DNA from: Terfezia claveryi
Taxonomy: Eukaryota > Ascomycota > Pezizomycetes > Pezizales > Pezizaceae
Direction: 5' to 3'
Length of the DNA: 64,000 nt
Assembly: GCA_015179025.1 (NCBI GenBank)
Contig: WHUX01000249.1
Span: 1 to 64,000, forward strand
Part shown: positions 36,311-47,540 of the stretch, piece after piece
How positions within the stretch are numbered: the stretch's first letter is position 1
How the letters are laid out: each line of letters begins with the position of its first letter
Position numbers and translations under genes: made by a program
Notes under the pieces: generated by a model
What the model was told of the DNA's origin: nothing
Databases searched by the model: none
Seen by the model: the letters and a program-made list of their open reading frames with translations, nothing else

Positions 36311-37049
36311 TCCAGCTCGATAGCAAGCCTGACATGAACTTACAAATAGTAATTTGATATTTTCGGAAGCCACTTCACATTCCCATCTAGACCCTTGGGG
36401 GTTGGTCAACCTAGCCTCGGCTCAGTTCGTATTACCCTTCGAATTCTAATTCTAGAGTGGTGAGATCTCTCATTTAAGTTTACCCCAGAGTTTCATTTAC
36501 GTTTTATATCCGGTATTTGAAGGTTGTGGCGTAGGTTGAGGGGGCTGATGGGAACGGGGTGCGAAGGGATCGAAGGCACGTTTCTACCATGTTGAAGTAC
36601 GTTGCCGAGTGCAGGATGAGGAATTCCTCAGCTACGACCGCGGGCTTCATACACCATTGACTATACCTCACGCATTCCTACTATCGTACGGATATATCAT
36701 TCACCATTACATAGGGGAGTTGGAATTTTTGATCGCGTGATATAATACGTACATAACACTAACACACATGGACTAGACGAATAGAGAGTGTCAAGATAGG
36801 CAACAACCCTGCAAGTTATAAGAAGTTTTGCCAGAGATCATTGTACCACCATAATCAAATTTTCAACCCCCCTACGGTATGTGGGCCAGACAGAGAATGC
36901 CCTAAGCATTTGACATAATTTCAAGTTGAGGGTAACTGATTGGCTTAGAATATAATTCCTTTGTACACAGGGTTTCTGATCTCAACGAGGGTTAGTTTGA
37001 CAGGAACCATGAGCCAGTACAGAGTCTGGATATTCATATCACTCACCGG

Positions 37050-37330
37050 TGCAATCCAGGCTCCAAATGCAATGGGACCCTAAATCGCCGTCCAATGGAC
37101 CCACTCCCTGGAACTTTACCGGGTGGCCACAACCCCACCATTCACCAGCAGCATCGGGTGCCGGGAAACCCCCGTAAGCTGGATTCGGCCGCCAATCGGT
37201 GACTTTTGATATGAAGCCACATACAAGGATAGGTAGTCCAATAGCCTACCGTATCCGCCTGTTTCTGCATTCTTTCCCTTTATTCCTGGCTCCTGGAGGT
37301 CGCCGAACACATGCACGTAAAATTATGACC
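37050..37330 (-). other. Possible coding exon, unknown family
   Basis: Minus-strand frame reads VTDWRPNPAYGGFPAPDAAG then EWWGCGHPVKFQGVGPLDGD and SHCIWSLDCTG, directly followed by a consensus donor GTGAGT. The composition (Gly, Trp, Cys) looks like a secreted domain, but no family is recognised and the upstream frame contains a stop. Confidence 0.25.
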
Positions 37331-38513
37331 TGAGTCGAAACTATATAGAGATGGGATTTATGAGGTCTTGGGTTTGGATAAAATGGTCCTGCGGCTTCTC
37401 CGAGGAAAACCCGCATCCTCTGGGCAACGGTGAAGTGTATCGGCGATGTTCATCTCCCCGGATTTTCCTGCGGGAGGACTTTTAATCGCGTGGGTGCACG
37501 GGCTCTAGATCCTGCAATTTGCTCGCCAGTGCAATAAAGAGGCGGCACGTGAACTTCATGCATCCGCACCGTGCCGCCCCCTACCTCTGCTACTCTTTGC
37601 TTATTGTTGTCTTTACTTTGGCTATTGGGTAAGGGGATTTGTCAATTAACTAGGTCTTTGGGGTGAGGGTTCTGAAGATTTTTGTGCAAGGTTATGTAAG
37701 ATCATCCGCCGATCGATGATTCGCCCCAGCTAGTGTTACTAATATCAATACCCGGTAGTAAGATTACCTGGGTCAACGTAGAGTCTCACCGACGGATACT
37801 GAGACACACCAGATCCCAACCTAGCATATCTTCAAAGCCTTCCCGGCAGCGCCGAAAATGTCGCTCATTGTTACAGCCTGGACGAGAGCTCTCACCTTAC
37901 AATCCTATCGAGTTTAAAACCTGTCCAGGTCTTCTCTCCCATGCAATACACGACTGGGAATCGATTCTAGAATCTATCCAAAATAATGCATCGCCATATA
38001 TCTGCATGCAACATCAGGAAAGCCTGTACCTACTTGGCTTTACGAGCCTGGTGCATGTCGCTTACTTCTATAAGTACGAATAGGACTTCGAAACAGTGCT
38101 TCAGTGTTGATATACAAACGATAAATTTTGCGTGATATTTCTTTGTAGAGTGTCGACGCAGGCGCTGGGTCTGGGCTATGTAGGTTCTCCTTCATCTGAT
38201 AATATACTATGATTATGGAACGAGAATTCGACGTCGCGGTTGTTGTGCATAAATAATATATATGGATGGCCATGGCTACTATGTCTGTGTATACGTACTT
38301 AAGTACGGTACGGAGTATTATTCCTCAGTTTGCACGTTGTATGCAACATAATTTTCTTATACACTATCTAAGAAAAAGAAAAAAAACTAAAAAAAAACTA
38401 ATGATTGAAACTGCTTACTTATATGTGGTGCCCTCGAGATGTTGGTTTATTTAGTTAAATACGATATGGCCTACTAGCAGAGAAATATAACCCGTAATAA
38501 GTTCCGGAGAGTA

Positions 38514-38555
38514 CCATTGGCAACCTACTAGTGGTCAGCCACTGTCTTATGTCCA
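38514..38555. repeat. Left 42-bp TIR of the pogo-type element
   Basis: Identical in reverse complement to 41099-41140; preceded by the target-site TA. Confidence 0.95.
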
Positions 38556-38839
38556 TCCCTGCAAGCACCCCTGCAAGCCCCCTCCGAGGCGAACCATATG
38601 ATATACCTAACGCAGCTGTTGCAAGTTCTATCTACAATTATGGAAACAATCACGCTCTACAACATGGTTACCCTTATATTCTACCAAAATCAACCAGATA
38701 TGCAGAACCTATCCATTCTAATATATCTACCCCGTGACCCCCCCCCCCCTCCTTCCTTCCAACCCTATATCATAAATATCATGCCAATGAGCTCATAACT
38801 CCACGGAGGTCTTAACCATGCATCTAAATCGATGTTAGA

Positions 38840-41098
38840 TTAATTTGGAAAAGGAAGGGTGTGATATGATTGAATGGCAGTATAATTGGTAGGGGCACTA
38901 ACCGCAGCAAAATGATCAATTTCGAGATTTCTCATTGAATCTACCAAATCCTCCTCATCAATGTCCTCATCAACCCGTCGGTCAACCCCATCAGCCTCCG
39001 CTTCAGCCTCCTCCTCTGCTTCATTCTCAACCACTATAGAAAGATCACCACCTGCAATATCCCTCCCTTTGGGCTTTAAAGGTCGCTTTGGCCGAGGAGG
39101 GTATGGTGGTCTTTTCATACCGGTAGACCGCTTCTTACCAGTAGCTTGCTTAGTAGCAGCCCATGCAGTATCAATGTCAGCGCATTCAGCTTGCCATGCA
39201 GGTATTACAACCTCCGTATATCTCTTGAGGTCAGCTTTCCACTGCTTCTCAAGCATATCTCGTAGAGCCTTTCTCTCATCTGCAATTTGCTTCTTTTCCG
39301 CTGATGCCTGCTGCCTTGCAAGCTTTTTTGCCTCTTCCTCCGCAACCTTTTTAATGCCATCATTGACATACTGGTGTGTCAGTACTCGAGCTTCCCCAAC
39401 ACGCTTTTTTCCTTTCTTTGTTCGGCGTACCTTCCCATCTCGGAGCTTGCTAAGAGTGTCAGCACGAGGGGCAATATCTCTGTGTTTTGCAACCTTTTCA
39501 CCAGCAAAGTCAATAAGCTCAAATACCCACTCCTTCTCATCTGAATCTAATTTTGACCGAATGATATCTTCAACTCGTTGGGAGAGTGCACGGAGCCGAC
39601 CAGGGGTATCAGATACTCGAATTTCATTGGCTGAGATAGCGTGACTGTCTGAGACATTGTAGGAGGGGAGGGGTTCAATGAAATCACGATCGATTGGCCA
39701 GCAGCGGGACTTTCGCCATGCTCCAAGAAGACAATCGGTAGTATAAACCTCATTTCGAGTTATTTCAAGGATTTCAAGAAATGATGGTTTTGAGAGAACT
39801 TGAAGCGGGTTTTGTCGAAGCCACGAACTGAGGTTTCTCTCATACACCCTCTGCAGGACTCCGAAGCAACCTACATCAAGGGGTTGCAGGAGATGAGTAG
39901 ACTTTGATGGAAGGCAAATCATATGAATATTATGATCCAGTGCATACCGCACTACCTTCCATGCAATATGTGAAGAATGGCCATCCACAATAAGACAGCG
40001 AGGGCCTTCAACCCGAGTATAAGGTTCAAAGTGCTCAACCATATACCCCAAACCCAGCTCATCATCCATATATCCGCTTTCAGAGACTGCAAACGTAGCT
40101 TCCACCTGTAGGCCCCCTTCTGGATAGTAAGATTGCCGATGGGACTTTCCTTGCCATACAATGAAGGGTGGAATAACCTTCCCACCAGCACTGACGGTCT
40201 CCAAAACACTGCAAAATTCACGAGAACCTTCAGTCATTGCAGTAGCTCGACCTCTAGCACGCACAATAGCCATCGTCCGTGTACTATTTCGGCCCATAGT
40301 AATACCTTTTTCATCACAATTCCATATATTCTCTTGAGATATCTTTTTCCGGCGTATTAGATTGGCAAGTTTTCGGAGAAAATCTGCTTGCAGCTCAATG
40401 TCATTGGATGCAGCTGCTCGCGCTCTCTCCTGATATCGAATATAGACTTTCTTGAAGCCCGGGTTGCGATCAAGAAACCTGTTAACCCAGTTGACACCAA
40501 CAATATGGATTGGGGGGGTGCTGGTGGCGGGGGTACTGTTGGAAGGCAGAACGGAAATAATTGCACCTTGCCGTTGTATACGTTGATCCCGTCGATCTCG
40601 GGGGTTGCTGCTTGATTCTCGGGGGCCTGTAATACCCCCTCCGTTACCTTGCTGTGGTATCTGCCGCTCATTGACAATGTCCTGCGCCATTTGCCGTAAA
40701 AGGGTATGATTTAATGGAAATCCTGCATCAGCCATCATTCCTACATAGGCTGCAATTGCTTTCTCATCACCAGGAGAGAGCAATTGCTCATCCCGATGAG
40801 CTGTAGACCTCTCTTGGTGCGTCCCCAGCAGCCTCCGACGCAGTGTTTGCCGCTCAACCCCATACAGCTCAGCTATTCGTATAGTGGGTATATCTGGTTC
40901 TGCTCGAGCATGCTTCATGGCTGCCTGCAGGTCTTTTTCGGTATATTTCGGCATCTCTCCTGAGGTATTGGTATTGGTGATATTGCCCAGGCTTTGGTGA
41001 TTCGGCTGATATAGGTTGCGGCCATGATAATTGTAAGGGGTCAAGACTGGGACCAATTGAAGTGACGAGGAGGTTGGCGTGTTGCATGTCTTAGACAC
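38840..41098 (-). CDS. pogo/Fot1-family transposase (CENP-B-like, DD35D), 752 aa
   Basis: Cut-and-paste transposase. N-terminal HTH (KYTEKDLQAAMKHA ... YGVERQTLRRRLLG, about 50-92) and a CENPB-type second HTH region (about 105-225, including WVNRFLDRNPGFKK) bind the terminal repeats. The DDE_1 catalytic core has Asp262 (WNCDEKG), Asp372 (IVDGHSSH) and Asp408 (LLQPLDVG); 35 residues separate the last two, giving DD35D as in Fot1. The C-terminus is Lys- then Glu-rich (about 570-720). The ORF begins at 41098 at the inner edge of the right TIR; M49 (MPKYTEKDL) matches the usual family start and may be the true one. No stop or frameshift is seen. Confidence 0.93.
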   Translation of the reverse strand: MSKTCNTPTSSSLQLVPVLTPYNYHGRNLYQPNHQSLGNITNTNTSGEMPKYTEKDLQAAMKHARAEPDIPTIRIAELYGVERQTLRRRLLGTHQERSTAHRDEQLLSPGDEKAIAAYVGMMADAGFPLNHTLLRQMAQDIVNERQIPQQGNGGGITGPRESSSNPRDRRDQRIQRQGAIISVLPSNSTPATSTPPIHIVGVNWVNRFLDRNPGFKKVYIRYQERARAAASNDIELQADFLRKLANLIRRKKISQENIWNCDEKGITMGRNSTRTMAIVRARGRATAMTEGSREFCSVLETVSAGGKVIPPFIVWQGKSHRQSYYPEGGLQVEATFAVSESGYMDDELGLGYMVEHFEPYTRVEGPRCLIVDGHSSHIAWKVVRYALDHNIHMICLPSKSTHLLQPLDVGCFGVLQRVYERNLSSWLRQNPLQVLSKPSFLEILEITRNEVYTTDCLLGAWRKSRCWPIDRDFIEPLPSYNVSDSHAISANEIRVSDTPGRLRALSQRVEDIIRSKLDSDEKEWVFELIDFAGEKVAKHRDIAPRADTLSKLRDGKVRRTKKGKKRVGEARVLTHQYVNDGIKKVAEEEAKKLARQQASAEKKQIADERKALRDMLEKQWKADLKRYTEVVIPAWQAECADIDTAWAATKQATGKKRSTGMKRPPYPPRPKRPLKPKGRDIAGGDLSIVVENEAEEEAEAEADGVDRRVDEDIDEEDLVDSMRNLEIDHFAAVSAPTNYTAIQSYHTLPFPN

Positions 41099-41140
41099 TG
41101 GACATAAGACAGTGGCTGACCACTAGTAGGTTGCCAATGG
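41099..41140. repeat. Right 42-bp TIR of the pogo-type element
   Basis: Identical in reverse complement to 38514-38555; followed by the target-site TA. Confidence 0.95.
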
Positions 41141-41142
41141 TA

Positions 41143-44100
41143 GCTACCAAATGTTAACTAGTTCCTATATACATACATATATCCGAAAAATTTAAACTCT
41201 TCCCCATGAACCAATCGCATCAAAAACGATGGTAGGGAGCAAACACCCCTCCCCCCCTTTTCCCCGCCTCCTCCGCTCAGGGCATCGATCTCCTGCGCAC
41301 GTGGTTTTCTCACTGATGCCTAACTAAGCCCACGCGAGCCAAAACGTTTTCTGACCCCACACTAACTACGGGCCCCCTGCAAACACTGAGGGTAAGAGTT
41401 ATACCTCCTAAACAGGGGGTTATGGCACCAAAAAGAAAACCAAAAAAATTAAAAAAATTAAATAAAGGCCTTTGCACAAACATGTCATAGGCGTCAGTTA
41501 ATAAACCTGAAACGCCGGAATCCCCCGGCTGGCAAGCATCGGCCCTGGTTCACACATGTTGCCCCCCCCCCCCCCCACCCCCCTTCTTCTCCCCCTTTCC
41601 CCCTCCTTACCCCCCTGTGATTTACCCTTGCCAAAGAATTGGCCACCATCCCATCCCAGCCATTGTCTAAGACTTACCCCGGTTGCCGGCTCGAAATCGC
41701 TTCGTAGCCCTGAGGATTCTCCCACTACATCCCTGGTATAACTGTCGGAACCACCATCCATAGGGAGATTGGAGACTGAGGCCAGGTAGTTTGGTTCTAG
41801 CGAGTGTTAGGGAATTCTTGACGAGGAACCGGTGCTAGGCCCTGTATTTGGGTTAGTTGGATGTGGAGTTAAGAATGCTTGGATTGGCGGAGGGGCAATG
41901 CGAGGGGGGTGGGGGGGGAGGACTGAGACTACTGGGCTCGGCGGAGATGAGATCGGTACCGGTAGGATAAGTGTTGCGCGGACTGGGTGTGTGTAAAAGG
42001 AAGGTAGGTAATTGTTTTGTTTTAGCGCAACTATGATGACATCAAGCTGGAAATGAAGTAGCTATGCACAAGCAAGGAATACAATAACGAAGTGAGTTTG
42101 AGGATGCATTATTTAGTAGTAGAGTAGTGCATACGTAAATACCGCAGGTGTCAGATATGGTAGCAGTTGTGTGATTGGGACCAGCCTAGCTGGACCCCTT
42201 TTTGGGAAAACTGATTGGAGTTGAGGGTAAGTTAGGTAAGCACACAGTGAGTTTCCACCTCCACAGTTGAAGATGAACACAAACCCCCCAAAAATGGGAA
42301 AATACCAATAAGCAAATCGGAAAGAAACATACCCAAGTGCGTTTATTGTGGATAAATTGAGAAAAGCCCGCAGTGTGGGTGTTGTTGAAATTTCTAGCCC
42401 CAGAAAGGGCTTAGATATCTGCATTGATAGATATGTAACCCCTCGTGAGCAGAGCCAGTTTCACAGCGGTTTCTCATTCCACCAGAGATACCCAACCCCC
42501 TCCCTCCCAAGAAGGACCTCCATAGCTGCACCTCTACCTTCGCAATCTCCTGTTTCACACGCTGAACGTGTTCTGTTCAGCCACACTCCACGGATGTGCC
42601 TTGGGCCAATAGCCATGAAAAAAAAGCTCTACGGAGTTTGTCTCTTACTCGTTCCAGTAATACTCATCCTCAGGCTCGCCATTCCCGAGAGCACAGACAT
42701 GCATCTGTTGAAGCTGAGTTGAGAATCTAGGAAGGCAATGGGCAGTGGAGATGCTGAGGGCATCTAGGTACCGGTAGGGCCCTTTCCGTGGGAATATTAC
42801 TTCTGGTGTGAATGTTTGTAGACTAGAATAAATTCGTGATGAACTAGTCTAGTTGGCCACTTGCTGTCAGTTAAAACTTACCACTTGGTTATTACCCATA
42901 TGGAGGGACACTGACCACGTCTAAAATAACCCAGGCCGGCCGCCGTGGTATATTACTTTCCAACCTCCAACGGGCCCCCCCTCCCTCCAACGGCCCCTCC
43001 CTTCCCCGCGACGCCCTGGTGCGGAAGCTTCTGGGACCCACTGCAGAGGAAAAAGAAAGAGCCGACTTCAACAAGAGAGGCAAAACTCGCAACATAGCCC
43101 TAAATGACCCCTGACTTCCATAATCTCTACATAATCTCTACCAAATTATTGAAATCCGCTAAATCCAATGCCTTAACTCCAATTATAGGGTATTTATCGA
43201 ACATATGATTGGGCACATGCCTAAATAAGTCCTCTGCAAATGCAGGACTTTCATTGCCCAAGCCCATGGGCCCGACTCAATACCGCACACAACGGCAAGA
43301 TGGTACGTGTGTTTCATATGAATGGTGAAGGGGCCCTGAGCTTTGACAGAGGCCGGGCCGATCGGGATGAAGGGAACTTTGACTCGTCATGAGCTCACTA
43401 ATGTTTGAATGCTGAGCATAAGTCATCTTGGACACCGTGGCCGAAGGGGGTGGGTGGGTGATGTGCCCGCTGGATTGACCGACAAAGCTAATTGTTAGCT
43501 ACGATAACGAGTGTATTAAATATTAAGTATTTAGAAGAGGTCACTATACGTGGGACTCGACCAGGTACCTCCATAGGTGGCAATGGGGCAAAGTCGGGAA
43601 TGTAATGCATCTTCGTGTGAGCCGCTATCACTTCACAACCCGACTCTGGTTCACAGATACTGTAATTGACTGGAAAAAGCAAAATGAAGACCCTGGAGAT
43701 GCTTGGCCATTTGGGGAATGAACGAAAAATGATAGAAGATACCACAGATACAAGCAGGACCGTCCTCCAACACGAGCTGTTGTATTTCACGCCGCCCCAA
43801 TGAAGTACAAACCCGGTCTCATGCGCCGCTGGATTGGAGGGGACAACAAGGGGGCTCAAATTATACGAGAGGCTTGTGCCAACCAGACTACGAATTATAG
43901 GTATCCGCTGGTGGTTGCAAGAAGGTAGAAGGGTTGGTAAACTGGCGTCGTCAATCGTTATCTACTTGGCAGATGGGATTGACGCTTCACACGGACTTCG
44001 CATGGGCAGGCGAGTCTTCCGCACCACGGAATACGACTGGAAGAGATGATTTCCTTCACCAGAACACTCTACGGGATATGACACATTTCGAGTTTCCACT

Positions 44101-45423
44101 TGAGCGGGATTTCTGGAGGGGTTCGGCCTTTTCTTCTGGCAAGGGGTTCTACTGGCAAGGGGTTTTATTATGGGATATTTTGTTTTCTACTGGCAAGTGG
44201 TTTTATGATACTTTCCTTAGCTTTTTAGGGCGGACTTCAGTCAGGCCTCTCGAGGTCGTCTGGCAGAAGCCGGTTAATGACAGCATGGGGTCCGTCCTAC
44301 TTCAGTTTTGAGTTTGTTATTTGTTACTTTGCGGTATATAGGCGCCGGACCTGGCACATTAACTTGCCTTGTCCTGAATCCACCCGAGTTTCCGGGTGGC
44401 TCCTCATCCTTACTGGACCAAATAGGAGTAATGAGTATCTTTTTTAAAGAAAAAATAAAAATAAAAAAGAGAGAAGATACCATTGACGTTCTTCTGACAT
44501 AACGGTATCGACGAAAATATGAAGGCAGCATTGGTGGCAATAATGATTGAAATATGCTAAGCCTCAAGCCTAAGCACATAACCCTGAGTTGATTAAAAAG
44601 AGAGGGTACGAATCAATTAGCCCTAGGGCCGCTTGAACCGTACGCGTTAAGCTTATCTCGTTCTAAGCTTACGTATACCCTCGTCAGATAAATCTTCACT
44701 GACTTTACGTTCAAAACTATGTGCCTGCAGCCTGAGATCACAATAGAAAAAACACATCTGCATTGGCTAGTTTCGAATTGCCTTCTGCTTACGCGCCCAT
44801 ACATAGGTATGTATGTATTGTTTGTTGGATAGTTAGGGCTCCACCCGAGATCTCACCTTTTGATCTAGTTGGCTAGAGCGTTAATGTTGGAAAGCTCTAT
44901 CAACACATTGTTAGTTAAGAATATGTAGAAACGAAATTGAAAGGTAATAAGCTTTAAAAGGCTTTCCCTTGGGAGTCCCCAAGCGAGAAAGTCAAGGTAT
45001 TAGTACTGAGACTGCACCACACAATGTTTTCCAAGGCGTACGCATGCGTACGCGTGTGCAGTAGGACAAGGGGAAAGTATGGGATGGTATACCTGGGCTA
45101 GTAATATGTGGAATCAACCAATCGTAGCTATCAATATTGGATCATGGGTAACTGGTATGTGCGACAGGAAATCAGAAATGGGCAGGGTATCTCAGGGTAA
45201 TCTTGTATGGGTATGGGTATGCACGGTGACTTGGGATTGCACTGGCATTCTTGCTTAAACATCTAGCTGCAGATTTCCGCCCATAGAATATTAAACCTAT
45301 TTACAGACCACCTCGTCCCCCTTCCCGGGGCTACACCATTACTATCTATGACAAAGTAGCAATAACAAATAAAACAGGGACGTAATGCCATATATCTTCT
45401 TTCCACTTCACTCAAGGCACAGT
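41143..45423. other. 4.3-kb gene-poor region
   Basis: No gene I can support. It holds C/G homopolymer tracts (near 41563 and 41905), a copy of the gtgccaaccagacta motif near 43873 and short ORFs without motifs. A small repeat of tactggcaagtggtttta units lies near 44140-44210. Confidence 0.5.
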
Positions 45424-45949
45424 CGGGGGGGAGGAAGAAAATTGTAAGAATTCCTGAAGAGTATCATGAAGCAGACAACTTGACTTGTGGGTCACTGTTG
45501 GTTTCGTCTGGATTGACTCTTCAGTGCTTGATACTTATACCTTTTCCTACCTCTAATGTGACTCACGGTAATTGTGATTATTTCCGTGGTGTGGGTGGGC
45601 TGACCACCCTCTTCTAAAAATCTAAATTAAAAGTGTGACTCATTCATGCATAATGGTGTGACTCATTAAACATGATTGCGTCATGCAGTTAGCAATACTA
45701 ATTTGGGGGCGGTGTGCTAATCTTACCTGCATGCATGACGCATGTGCGACGGGTGTGACTCCGACGTGCATGTGCATGCATGATGACTGCATTGCGCTAA
45801 TGCAGGGTAAGCGCTAATAATATACCCTTGCTAGCGGCTATGTTTCAGTGTGGCATACTAAAAACATAACCGAATTCACCCAGAGTGAGCCGCAACGAGA
45901 GCAGTTACTCGGAGGGGCGAGCGAAGCAAGTAGCGGAAGTGGAGGGGAA
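45424..45949 (-). repeat. Pseudo-LTR copy A (3' end of the Penelope-like element)
   Basis: 526 bp, beginning on the plus strand with tcggggggg and including three TGACTCA sites (45559, 45636, 45659). Near-identical to copy B and to the inverted copy C. In element sense it follows the RT. Confidence 0.9.
45461..45534 (-). ncRNA. Hammerhead ribozyme, pLTR copy A
   Basis: Minus-strand fold of type I. Stem I gtatc/aagca pairs with tgctt/gatac around an internal loop. Then come core CTGAAGA, stem II GTC-aatcca-GAC, core GAAA, stem III caac...gttg capped by tgac-ccacaa-gtca, and cleavage triplet position U-C. Predicted cut lies between 45474 and 45473. It is in sense with the RT. The core residues CUGANGA, GAAA and UH are all present. 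Stem III has one bulged C. Confidence 0.85.
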
Positions 45950-46077
45950 TGGAGGGTAAAGCCTTCATTTTCCCGTTTCCTGGGTATTAGCGTATAGCCC
46001 AAACTAGTATTCTGACTCACTTATCCTGAAGTGGGAACTTACAGGTTATGTTTTTAGAACACGCCACCATATTATTT

Positions 46078-47540
46078 TTACAGATGTAGACTTTCGAATA
46101 AGTCTCCGAGGGTGGTATCATCTGGAAATGTTTCAAGGAATTTAGCATTGAATCTTTGGCACAAGTCGCCGAAGTTAATAGTTTTTTTACGACTAATAAT
46201 CAATATTGCTTCGAGAAGCTTAGGAGGGATTTGGCTTCCCTGCCAGACTTCTTGAATTCCTTGTTGTACATTTCGTACATCTATAAAATCCCATATTGGA
46301 TTAAGAATGGATTTAACTACCATGATGTTATCCACTCCCGCTGGTTTGACCATACGGTACCGGTTTTCCCATCTTGTATTGTAGTTACGGGTAATCTATT
46401 CTTTGACCAAAACGAGTGGGTACTCTCGGCTGAGGTAAATAGAGGCAAGTTCCTCAACCGATTGCTTGTATATGTCTGCATTAGACGACAAGGCAGCGAG
46501 CCGACTCATCTCTCCGAGGAAAGTTCCTTTTTTCATCCATTTTGGATGCCCCGAAGAGAATGGGATTTGTTCGAAATAGTTTAGTGGTTTCCTGTATGGT
46601 CTGAAGTCGAACTTCCCTGTAGACAGAGTGTGCATAACTTCTAGATCCAAAAATACCATACGGTATTTATCCACTTCCCATTTGAGCTTAAGACCTGGGA
46701 ATTTCAGGCGCTCTTTGGCATATTCCAGTGCTAAACTTTCGTTTGGCGCAAGGATTATAGTAAAAATGTCATCGATATACCTTTTGTACAGAAGTACTTG
46801 AGGGTCTTTGATCATATGTTGTTCATATTTAGCCGCGTATAGATTAGCAATATGTGGAGAGCTTGCGACTCCCATTGCTAATCCATCCGTTTGCAAGAAC
46901 AAATTACTACCATACCGAAAAACAAGGTAGTTATTCGCAATTGAATAGAGTTCTCGGGCAAGTTTGCCTTTGATCTCTCTGTGATGTTTAGAAGCCGCAG
47001 CTTCGACCACATCGTGAATGGCAATAAGCGGGACATTCGGGTAGAATGCTTCTACATCTGCTGAAAGCATAAAAGCTTTCATACCAAACGGAACTTTAAC
47101 CTTTAACAGTTCTTGGGCTATCGTTCTACTGTTAAGTAGAATCGTAGGTGATGTTTTGACTTCATCTTCCAAGAGGTTACACAACATAGACGTAGCAGTT
47201 TCACCCATGAAACTGTGGCAAGGAATGATTGGTCTAAACTTGGTCGGTTTTTTATGGATTTTCGGGAGTCCACTAAAGCGTGGCAGCTTCCGAATATCTT
47301 TGTTCCGAGCTTTAGCCAGTAGGAAATTTTCCTCTTGTTCGGTCAGGGAATAGGTATCTGACTGAACAATTTGGTCCAAGTGTGTTTGCAAGTTTTTCAT
47401 AACTTCATGACACTTATCAACGTTGATCTTGGTTATCGATCTATCATTGGATAAGTAGTCATTGCATTGCATAATATACCATGTTCGGGATACTACAGCA
47501 GTACCAAGATTCTTTCCGTATTTATTATGAACAAGTCGTG
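46078..47540 (-). pseudogene. Penelope-like reverse transcriptase, one in-frame stop
   Basis: RNA-dependent DNA polymerase of the Penelope/telomerase-related group. In order: KNLGTAVVSRTWYI, then LPRFSGLPKIHKKPTKFRPI (fingers). Next are LSADVEAFYPNVPL (motif A, catalytic Asp), GLAMGVASSPHIANLY (motif B), YKRYIDDIFTI (motif C, catalytic DD) and VFLDLEV. The thumb follows with YFEQIPFSSGHPKWMKKGTF. An in-frame TAG at 46396-46398 interrupts the frame; text resumes as NTRWENRYRM and ends at 46078. No GIY-YIG domain follows. All catalytic aspartates are intact. Confidence 0.87.

Larger units (their letters stand above)
32461..38513. other. 6-kb gene-poor region
   Basis: No gene identified with confidence. 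Two coding-like patches (35816-36310 plus, 37050-37330 minus) are listed separately. A copy of the gtgccaaccagacta motif lies near 33740. Confidence 0.5.
38514..41140 (-). mobile_element. Complete pogo/Fot1-type DNA transposon, 2627 bp
   Basis: The 42-bp terminal inverted repeats (38514-38555 and 41099-41140, starting ccattggcaacctactag) are identical without a single mismatch. TA flanks both ends (38512-38513, 41141-41142), the usual Tc1/mariner-superfamily duplication. One uninterrupted transposase ORF fills the interior. Perfect ends plus an open frame suggest recent or ongoing mobility. Confidence 0.93.

Noticed and set aside
38961..39644. 227-aa plus-strand ORF, Ser-rich
   Set aside because: It lies antisense to the Lys/Glu-rich end of the pogo-type transposase; the Ser-rich text is the mirror of that codon use.
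45400..45430. Telomeric repeats at the Penelope-like border
   Set aside because: No TTAGGG or CCCTAA repeats are present; only a G run.
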